Positions 1 through 6,715 of a stretch of DNA of 6,715 bases are shown in pieces. Source of the DNA: an uncultured Caulobacterales bacterium. Lineage in GTDB: Bacteria; Pseudomonadota; Alphaproteobacteria; Caulobacterales; Caulobacteraceae. Within the stretch, counting starts at the first letter, position 1. Every line of letters begins with the position of its first letter. The stretch spans positions 1-6,715 of the forward strand of contig CAIUZX010000528.1 of NCBI GenBank assembly GCA_903903715.1. Reading direction: 5' to 3'. Both the position numbers and the translations under genes were made by a program. The notes under the pieces are model-generated. The model did not search any database. It had not been told where the DNA came from and saw only the letters and a list, made by a program, of their open reading frames with translations.

Positions 1-295
1 CGAACGCGAAATCGAGCCCGTAGTTGTCGAGCACGAGTCCGTCAGGCCTGTATTGGGCCACGGCGGTGGGCAACGCTGCCTGTGACGAAATGCGAACGAC
101 CTCGAACGCCGTTCCGGCAAAGCGTGTGAGCAGGTCCTCGCCCGGAGCCGTTACGACAAACCGGCAGGCGGCGCCGCGACGCACCAGCGCCCAGGCGAGT
201 GTCAGGCTTCGCATCACATGCCCGCCGCCCACGTTGGGTCCAGCGTCCGGAGCAAGCAGAATCTTGAGCGGCGGAGGGGCGGTCAATGGCGTCAC
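1..295 (-). CDS. PseG-like sugar-nucleotide hydrolase / GT-B glycosyltransferase, N-terminal part
   Basis: This is the N-terminal 98 codons of a minus-strand gene whose 3' end lies beyond the window. The start is a GTG at 295-293; an in-frame TAA lies four codons upstream, so little else is possible, and the ribosome site is weak (GAAAG). Visible motifs are a hydrophobic first beta strand (KILLAPDAG, residues 11-19), a glycine-rich loop GGGHVMRSLTLA (residues 23-34) and VLDNYGLD near residues 88-95. The same order is typical of PseG, the UDP-2,4-diacetamido-2,4,6-trideoxy-altropyranose hydrolase of pseudaminic acid synthesis, where the His of GxGH (here H26) is catalytic; MurG-like GT-B enzymes share the fold. 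Flagellin glycosylation in Caulobacter uses a related pathway, so a role in surface or flagellar sugar synthesis is plausible. The C-terminal half, which would separate PseG from a glycosyltransferase, is not visible. Confidence 0.68.
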   Translation of the reverse strand, partial: MTPLTAPPPLKILLAPDAGPNVGGGHVMRSLTLAWALVRRGAACRFVVTAPGEDLLTRFAGTAFEVVRISSQAALPTAVAQYRPDGLVLDNYGLDFAF

Positions 296-306
296 ATCTT
301 TCGCTT

Positions 307-357
307 AACCGGTGAACCGACTGAAGTCGACAATCTCCGAAACCAGTGAAATGACTG
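307..357. repeat. Imperfect 17-bp direct repeat, 34-bp offset, in divergent promoter spacer
   Basis: Two copies of AACCNGTGAANNGACTG lie at 307-323 and 341-357, identical at 14 of 17 positions and exactly 34 bp apart start to start, slightly over three helical turns. They sit between the PseG-like gene and greA, just upstream of the GTG start of the former. Such spacing is compatible with a pair of operator half-sites bound on roughly the same DNA face, but no known regulator motif is recognised. Confidence 0.45.
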
Positions 358-374
358 TTCTCGACCGAACCTTC

Positions 375-403
375 TTGCACTGCACACAGGATTTTCCTAT
401 TGT
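375..403 (+). promoter_or_regulatory. Candidate sigma-70-type promoter for greA
   Basis: TTGCAC at 375-380 and TATTGT at 398-403 are separated by 17 bases. They match the housekeeping -35 and -10 hexamers at three and four of six positions. Transcription would start near 410, giving a leader of about 70 bases before the greA ATG. It is the best-spaced candidate I see in the 296-481 spacer, but alphaproteobacterial promoters are loose and this is a motif call only. Confidence 0.35.
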
Positions 404-481
404 CCTCCGCCGGTTGTTCGCGCCCGCAGTCGGCCTCTCATTTCTGAATTCCCCCAGGGCGACTTGAGCTCACTGTCCCCA

Positions 482-955
482 ATGGAAAAAGTGCCTATGA
501 CCGACGAGGGCTACAAGGCTCTCGACGAAGAATTGAGGCGTTTGAAGTCGGCGGAACGTCCCGCCGTCATCGCCGCGATCGCTGAGGCTCGAAGCCACGG
601 AGATCTTTCGGAAAACGCTGAATATCACGCTGCGAAGGAGCGACAGGGCTGGATCGAAGGCCGTATCGCCGAGATCGAAGACAAGATCAGTCGCGCCCAG
701 GTGATCGACGTGTCCAAGCTCTCAGGAGCGCAGGTCAAGTTCGGCGCCACCGTGACTGTGCTTGATGAGGATACGGAAGAACAGGCGCGCTATCAGGTTG
801 TCGGGGAACACGAGGCTGACGTGAAAAAAGGGCGGTTGTCCCTTACGTCACCGCTCGCCCGGGGCATGATCGGCAAGACCAGCGGCGACGTCTTCGAAGT
901 CCAGACACCGGCTGGCGTCAAGGCTTACGAAATTCTCAAGGTCGAGTGGATCTGA
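482..955 (+). CDS. greA: Transcription elongation factor GreA
   Basis: GreA binds the secondary channel of RNA polymerase and stimulates cleavage of the 3' end of backtracked RNA, rescuing stalled complexes in the cytoplasm. The 157-residue product has the usual family length. Residues 1-75 form the antiparallel coiled coil, with the invariant tip segment HGDLSENAEYHAAKE (39-53) carrying D41 and E44, the residues that coordinate the catalytic magnesium; they fall at the same numbers as in E. coli. The C-terminal FKBP-like domain follows from about residue 80, with the family segments SPLARGMIGK and GDVFEV. I chose the ATG at 482 because family members start MEKVPMT. A TTG at 464 is in frame but would add six unsupported residues. 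No strong ribosome site is visible. The last codons overlap the start of the ELM1-family gene by 10 bases, so the two are probably cotranscribed and translationally coupled. Confidence 0.97.
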   Translation: MEKVPMTDEGYKALDEELRRLKSAERPAVIAAIAEARSHGDLSENAEYHAAKERQGWIEGRIAEIEDKISRAQVIDVSKLSGAQVKFGATVTVLDEDTEEQARYQVVGEHEADVKKGRLSLTSPLARGMIGKTSGDVFEVQTPAGVKAYEILKVEWI

Positions 956-2031
956 CGACCAACGCCCATTCCCCTAGGACCTCGCCCCCCCTCCATATCT
1001 GGGTGGTCAGCGATGGGCGAGCGGGCATTGAAAATCAGGCCCTGGGTCTGGCGGAGGCGGTCGCCAGGAAGACCGACGCTCGCATCTTCGTCAAAAGATT
1101 AGTCTGGCCTCGCTGGATGAGGCGCGTACCCTCGCGGCTCATGCCTGCTTGGCCGCGATTGCTTGACGTTGGCGCAGACGACCTCACTCCGCCGTGGCCC
1201 GACCTCTGGATCGGAAACGGGCGCGCATCGATCCCCTTGTCGATCGGCGTTCGTCGCTGGTCCAATCACCAGACGTTTGTCGTTCAGTTGCAAGACCCTG
1301 TTCGCGACCCGCGTCTCTTCGATCTCGTGATTCCCCCGCGGCACGATGGGCTAGAGGGCCCAAACGTTTTCCCGATCATCGGCGCCGCACATCGCGTGAT
1401 CACAAGCCGGCTCCAGGAAGCGGCTTCGGCGTTCGGAGCGGAAATCGACGCGCTCCCGCACCCAAGGGTCGCCGTGCTGATCGGGGGAGTGGCGAAGGCT
1501 TACCGTATGAGCCTGTCGCATTCGAAGCGCCTGGCCGATGACATCGAGGGCGCGGTTACCCGGTCCGGCGGGTCTTTGATGTTGACTTTTTCCCGTCGGA
1601 CGCCGGACGACGCCCGAAAACTTCTGACCGATCGCCTGTCTCACCTGCCCGGCGTCATCTGGAATGACAAGGGCCCGAACCCCTATTTTGCATTCCTGGG
1701 CGCCGCCGACGTGATTCTGGTCACGGAGGATTCCGCCAATATGCCTGCAGAGGCGGCCGCTTCCGGCGCGCCTGTGTATCTCCTCCCCATGGAAGGCGGT
1801 CAGGCAAGGCGTCGGCGGTTCCACGAGGATCTTGCGGCGCATGGCGTCACCCGCCCATTCACGGGCGCCCTTGAAAGCTGGACCTATCCCCCGCTCAACG
1901 AAACCGATCGCGCAGCGGAAGAGGTCATTCATCGAATGAGCCAGCCCCGCCTCAATCCCTCAGCTTCGGACACAAGACTCCACCAAATCGCCGCAATCCG
2001 GTCTCGCCTGCGCCGCATCGTCGGGCGATAA
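946..2031 (+). CDS. ELM1/DUF1022-family protein (mitochondrial fission ELM1-like)
   Basis: A 361-residue protein of the Mito_fiss_Elm1 family, named after a plant mitochondrial fission factor; bacterial members are common in alphaproteobacteria, have a GT-B-like architecture, and their reaction is unknown to me. Visible family segments are WVVSDGRAGIENQALGLAEA (19-38), QLQDPVRDP (114-122) with DLVIPPRHDG (126-135), VAVLIGG (175-181), SLMLTFSRRTP (210-220) and the most typical one, VTEDSANMPAEAAASGAPVY (259-278), followed by MEGG. No signal peptide or transmembrane helix is evident, so it is probably cytoplasmic or peripheral. The GTG at 946 lies inside the end of greA, and AAGG seven bases upstream gives a reasonable ribosome site. 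The conserved block begins at about residue 18, so no later start is needed. The tail after about residue 330 is basic and low in conservation. Coupling to greA and divergence from a PseG-like gene suggest, without proof, an envelope glycan role. Confidence 0.88.
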   Translation: MDLTTNAHSPRTSPPLHIWVVSDGRAGIENQALGLAEAVARKTDARIFVKRLVWPRWMRRVPSRLMPAWPRLLDVGADDLTPPWPDLWIGNGRASIPLSIGVRRWSNHQTFVVQLQDPVRDPRLFDLVIPPRHDGLEGPNVFPIIGAAHRVITSRLQEAASAFGAEIDALPHPRVAVLIGGVAKAYRMSLSHSKRLADDIEGAVTRSGGSLMLTFSRRTPDDARKLLTDRLSHLPGVIWNDKGPNPYFAFLGAADVILVTEDSANMPAEAAASGAPVYLLPMEGGQARRRRFHEDLAAHGVTRPFTGALESWTYPPLNETDRAAEEVIHRMSQPRLNPSASDTRLHQIAAIRSRLRRIVGR

Positions 2032-2033
2032 AG

Positions 2034-2072
2034 TCAGGGTCGGTTGGTCGAACGCGCCGCTTCGGACCCTGA
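2034..2072. terminator. Possible hairpin terminator between convergent genes
   Basis: Perfect 8-bp arms TCAGGGTC (2034-2041) and GACCCTGA (2065-2072) enclose 23 bases. The inner CGAA/TTCG pair (2049-2052 with 2061-2064) can extend the stem across a 7-base bulge. It begins three bases after the TAA of the ELM1-family gene. There is no T run on the plus strand. On the minus strand the stem is followed by CTTTAT, so it could also end transcripts from the DUF1223 gene. The stem is clear; termination is inferred. Confidence 0.4.
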
Positions 2073-2123
2073 ATAGCCCCCCCCCAGCCCGCCGGATCGG
2101 AGCGAAGGGCCAACCGACACCCT
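2036..2123. repeat. Long-range inverted repeat sharing an arm with the hairpin
   Basis: AGGGTCGGTTGG at 2036-2047 is complementary to CCAACCGAC-A-CCCT at 2110-2123, a 12-bp match with one bulged A, across a 62-base loop. Its left arm overlaps the left arm of the 2034-2072 hairpin, so the two structures exclude each other in RNA. It fills most of the spacer between the convergent genes. Confidence 0.45.
2077..2085. repeat. Run of nine C in the convergent spacer
   Basis: A C9 homopolymer sits inside the loop of the long inverted repeat, outside any coding frame I support. It is a likely site of slippage or base-calling error and has no evident coding effect. Confidence 0.9.
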
Positions 2124-2164
2124 CCTTCAGATCGCAGATTTCGCCGCGGGAATGCGGGTCGAGG

Positions 2165-2893
2165 TCAGCCTTGGCCGAGGCCGAGAATCTCGCCGCCACG
2201 CGGCGCCTGGACAAGAATGACCGTTTTCAAGCCGGCGTCAGAGTCGTTCGGCAAGTCGTACGTCCTAGTCCCGCCGCGCCATTTTCCAAGTTTGGTCAGA
2301 TGGTGGACGATATTTTGCTGCGGAAGGGTCTTGCCCCGATTTTCGCCAGACGTGACCTGGACCGGCTGATCCTGCGGATCATATCTGACGAGCCAAACAT
2401 CTGCGCCTGAAGCAGGAGAACGACCAGCAATCCGGACGGCATGTCGACCCACCACGACCCGAGCTCGATTCAGGAAAGGCACCTTCGTCAAGCCCTCAAT
2501 CCGCGCGCCGTCTACGCCTGGGCCTTCGGTTCGCCCATCGATTACGACCTGAGGCGAGTAGGTCTCCCTCAAGCGAAACCGGCTCTTGTAGGCCGCTTGT
2601 CTCTGGGTGAATTCCGGTCGCGCGAAAGTGTCCTTCCAGCCGAGATAATCCCAATAGTCGACAGGAAACGTCAGGACGACAAGTCCTCGTCGACCGATCA
2701 GCGATTTTACGGCCTGATCAGCCTCTGCACAGCCGGTGCACCCCTGCGCGGTGAACAGCTCCACCACGTGTGGGTGAGCGGACGCGCTTCGGGTCTTGGC
2801 TTCACCAGCCCCGAAAGCGCCTACAACAGAAAGACTCAACACGGCGCACGCGGCCCGAGCAACCTGGCGAAAGTTCCACATAGGACCATTCAT
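2165..2893 (-). CDS. DUF1223 family exported thioredoxin-like protein
   Basis: A 242-residue DUF1223 protein; the family has a thioredoxin-like fold and unknown function. Residues 1-32 look like a signal peptide: a short N region with two Arg, a hydrophobic core (AACAVLSLSVVGAFGAG, 14-30) and likely cleavage near 28-32, so the mature protein should be periplasmic. The family signature follows: VVELFTAQGCTGC (43-55) with a redox-type C52-x-x-C55, then DYWDYLGWKD (79-88), and YSPQVVIDGR (112-121) whose Pro may be the cis-proline next to the active site. The C-terminal part (NIVHHLTKLGKW, VILVQ, GGEILG) is also family-like, so the gene is intact. The ATG at 2893 is preferred; 2881 is possible, and GTGs further upstream would lengthen the signal N region. 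It follows acnA on the same strand after 112 bases with no clear terminator, so read-through from acnA is likely. A role in thiol redox chemistry is inferred only. Confidence 0.87.
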   Translation of the reverse strand: MNGPMWNFRQVARAACAVLSLSVVGAFGAGEAKTRSASAHPHVVELFTAQGCTGCAEADQAVKSLIGRRGLVVLTFPVDYWDYLGWKDTFARPEFTQRQAAYKSRFRLRETYSPQVVIDGRTEGPGVDGARIEGLTKVPFLNRARVVVGRHAVRIAGRSPASGADVWLVRYDPQDQPVQVTSGENRGKTLPQQNIVHHLTKLGKWRGGTRTYDLPNDSDAGLKTVILVQAPRGGEILGLGQG

Positions 2894-3005
2894 AAACCAG
2901 GATCCGACCACTCTTCGCCTCACCTCTGCGTGAGTACGCGCCGGTCGCGAATGCAGCAACCGACGCGCACTTTCAGATGACTCTACGTCCTTAATGTCGG
3001 GGGCG

Positions 3006-5720
<2,715 letters not shown>

Positions 5721-5753
5721 GATGCGTCATCTCCTTCGATTTGTCCGCCGCTC

Positions 5754-5770
5754 GCCCGGAAGTCCGGGGC
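5754..5770. repeat. Short GC-rich hairpin in the acnA leader
   Basis: GCCCGGA (5754-5760) and TCCGGGGC (5763-5770) form an imperfect palindrome: a 5-bp all-GC stem, CCCGG with CCGGG, closed by a four-base loop. It sits about 18 bases upstream of the acnA ribosome site, so it would lie in the acnA leader RNA if transcription starts further upstream. At this GC content it may be coincidental. Confidence 0.3.
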
Positions 5771-5801
5771 CCTTGTCGGAGGGGCGGGATCGCGCGCAGA
5801 C

Positions 5802-5826
5802 CGATCGGACACACAGCGTCCGGTCG
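5802..5826. promoter_or_regulatory. Dyad (possible operator) between acnA and ccmA
   Basis: CGATCGGAC (5802-5810) and GTCCGGTCG (5818-5826) are inverted copies matching at eight of nine positions around a 7-base centre, ACACAGC. The dyad lies about 80 bases upstream of acnA and 60 upstream of ccmA, close to the middle of the divergent spacer. That position suits a transcription-factor site able to affect both genes. I do not recognise it as a named regulator's site. Confidence 0.4.
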
Positions 5827-5836
5827 CGCGCCGCGT

Positions 5837-5864
5837 TTGTCCCGCGCAGACGAGAGGCTTAATA
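5837..5864 (+). promoter_or_regulatory. Candidate promoter for ccmA-ccmB
   Basis: TTGTCC (5837-5842) and TTAATA (5859-5864) are spaced by 16 bases and point toward ccmA. The AT-rich TTAATA stands out in a very GC-rich spacer. Transcription would start near 5871, giving a leader of about 15 bases to the ATG at 5887 or 45 to the ATG at 5917. Motif evidence only. Confidence 0.3.
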
Positions 5865-5886
5865 GACCCGTGAACCTTTCTCGTCC

Positions 5887-6522
5887 ATGACCGAAAACGC
5901 AAGTCGATTGACGGGTATGAAACTTGACGCTGTGGCCCTGTCTCGAGGCGCACGGCGACTGGTGGCGGAGGTCAATCTCAACCTCTCCGCCGGGGAGCTT
6001 GTTTCCGTTACCGGGGCCAATGGCGTCGGCAAGACCAGCCTAATTCGTGCAATCGCCGGCCTGATCGTGCCGGACCGCGGTGAGATCAACTTCTTGTCAG
6101 GCGCAGGTGTCCTTGATCCGGAAACAGTCAGAGCCGAACAGATTCATCTCCTAGCGCACCAGGACGGATTGAAGTCCGCCCGAACGGTCCGCCAGGAACT
6201 CGGGTTCTGGTCGCGATGGTTCGGGGGAACAACAGGCTTGGAGACGGCCGTAGACGCGCTCTCGCTCAAGGCATTGCTGGATCTGGACGTGAGAAAGCTG
6301 TCAGCAGGCCAGAGACGCCGGCTCGCGCTCGCCCGGCTCATCGCAGCCCCGAGGCGCCTCTGGCTCCTCGATGAGCCGATGGCCCCTCTCGACACATCGA
6401 GCAGAGATCAGCTCGCAGCGATCATGGATCGTCACCTGAAGGAAGGCGGCATGATCGTGGCAGCCGTTCACGACGCACTCCCCCTCGCAGGCCAGACGCT
6501 CCGACTGGACCGGGCGTCGTGA
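5887..6522 (+). CDS. ccmA: Cytochrome c biogenesis heme exporter ATP-binding protein CcmA
   Basis: CcmA is the ATPase of the CcmABCD complex of system I cytochrome c maturation; its ATP hydrolysis releases heme-loaded CcmE at the inner membrane so that heme can be passed to apocytochromes. The 211-residue product is a single small ABC domain of the usual size (about 200). It shows Walker A GANGVGKTS (43-51), a Q-loop in LLAHQDGLKSARTV (88-101) of the form typical for CcmA, the signature LSAGQRRRLALARL (138-151), Walker B LWLLDEP (158-164) with D162 and E163, the D-loop APLD (166-169) and the switch His H195. The start is uncertain: the ATG at 5887 lacks a ribosome site, and the ATG at 5917 (residue 11) would give a more typical N terminus. 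A stop upstream rules out earlier starts. Assignment to ccm rests on these motifs plus the overlapping ccmB. Confidence 0.93.
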   Translation: MTENASRLTGMKLDAVALSRGARRLVAEVNLNLSAGELVSVTGANGVGKTSLIRAIAGLIVPDRGEINFLSGAGVLDPETVRAEQIHLLAHQDGLKSARTVRQELGFWSRWFGGTTGLETAVDALSLKALLDLDVRKLSAGQRRRLALARLIAAPRRLWLLDEPMAPLDTSSRDQLAAIMDRHLKEGGMIVAAVHDALPLAGQTLRLDRAS

Positions 6523-6715
6523 ACGCCCTGCGCGCACTTTTCGCAAGAGAGCTCTCCCTGGCCTTTGGCCGTGGAGGCGGTCCCCTGCTCGCGTGCGGTT
6601 TCTATGCAGCAACAGCTGTCATGATGCCGCTCGCTGAGGGACCGGACCCTATGCGCCTTTCGGCCGTGGCCGTCGGCGCCGCCTTCGCGACGCTGGCGCT
6701 TGCGTCCTTGATCTC
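6519..6715 (+). CDS. ccmB: Heme exporter membrane protein CcmB, N-terminal part
   Basis: The first 65 codons of CcmB, an integral membrane subunit of the CcmABCD heme-handling complex, continue past the window edge. The GTG at 6519 overlaps the ccmA stop in a GTGA arrangement (4 bases), which implies translational coupling. The N-terminal ALRALFARELSLAFGRGG (residues 3-20) is the amphipathic cytoplasmic start typical of CcmB. It is followed by a first hydrophobic segment at about 22-38 and the beginning of a second at about 47-65, separated by a short polar loop (LAEGPDPMR). The ORF is too short to appear complete here; the full protein would be about 220 residues with six membrane segments. 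ccmC and further genes would be expected downstream but are not visible. Confidence 0.88.
   Translation, partial: MNALRALFARELSLAFGRGGGPLLACGFYAATAVMMPLAEGPDPMRLSAVAVGAAFATLALASLI

Noticed and set aside
42..380. A minus-strand open frame starting at 380 that overlaps the PseG-like gene in another frame
   Set aside because: The GTG-initiated frame from 295 carries the GGGH and VLDNYGLD motifs; the longer alternative has no meaningful translation.
464..481. TTG at 464 as the greA start
   Set aside because: It would add MSSLSP ahead of the conserved MEKVPMT start; GreA proteins of this group begin at the ATG at 482.
1351..1932. A 193-codon minus-strand open frame inside the ELM1-family gene
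   Set aside because: It is antisense to conserved ELM1 motifs and has no recognisable domain.
2077..2085. C9 run as a phase-variation switch
   Set aside because: It lies between convergent stop codons, not in a coding frame or promoter spacer, so length change would not switch a gene in any obvious way.
2938..2968. Imperfect stem GCGCCGGT/ACCGACGCGC between acnA and the DUF1223 gene as an acnA terminator
   Set aside because: The stem is bulged, the loop is long, and no T run follows on the minus strand; this level of pairing is expected by chance in GC-rich DNA.
2441..2980. A 179-codon plus-strand open frame across the DUF1223 gene
   Set aside because: It is antisense to the well-supported DUF1223 gene, lacks family motifs, and its open length is explained by codon bias.

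Overview
This window looks like ordinary chromosomal DNA of a high-GC alphaproteobacterium. The greA start (MEKVPMT...), a single-chain AcnA-type aconitase divergent from ccmA-ccmB, a DUF1223 protein and an ELM1-family protein are what I would expect in the Caulobacterales or a related order (Caulobacter, Phenylobacterium, Brevundimonas, Maricaulis types). That placement is inferred from protein resemblance and gene order, not from a search. I see no phage, insertion sequence, CRISPR array, tRNA or rRNA.

Layout. Positions 1-295 (minus) hold the N-terminal part of a PseG-like nucleotide-sugar hydrolase or GT-B glycosyltransferase, cut by the window edge. A 186-bp divergent spacer (296-481) follows, with a 17-bp imperfect direct repeat at a 34-bp offset and a plausible promoter for greA. 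Next come greA (482-955, plus) and an ELM1/DUF1022-family gene (946-2031, plus), overlapping by 10 bases. This pair converges on a minus-strand pair, acnA (3006-5720) followed downstream by a DUF1223 exported thioredoxin-fold-like protein (2165-2893). The 133-bp convergent spacer (2032-2164) contains two competing inverted repeats and a run of nine C. A 166-bp divergent spacer (5721-5886) with a 9-bp-arm dyad separates acnA from ccmA (5887-6522, plus) and ccmB (6519 to the window end, plus, partial), which overlap by 4 bases.

How the genes fit together. AcnA is a TCA-cycle 4Fe-4S enzyme. CcmA and CcmB are the ATPase and a membrane subunit of the system I cytochrome c maturation complex. The DUF1223 protein has a signal peptide and a CxxC motif, so it probably acts in the periplasm on redox or thiol chemistry. 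This right half therefore has a respiratory and redox theme. The left half pairs the transcript-cleavage factor GreA with two sugar-nucleotide/GT-B-like proteins, which hints at envelope or flagellar glycosylation but does not prove it.

I did not find a convincing undescribed system. The most worthwhile leads are non-coding: the 34-bp-phased direct repeat upstream of greA, the mutually exclusive hairpins between the convergent genes, and the dyad in the acnA/ccmA divergent promoter region.
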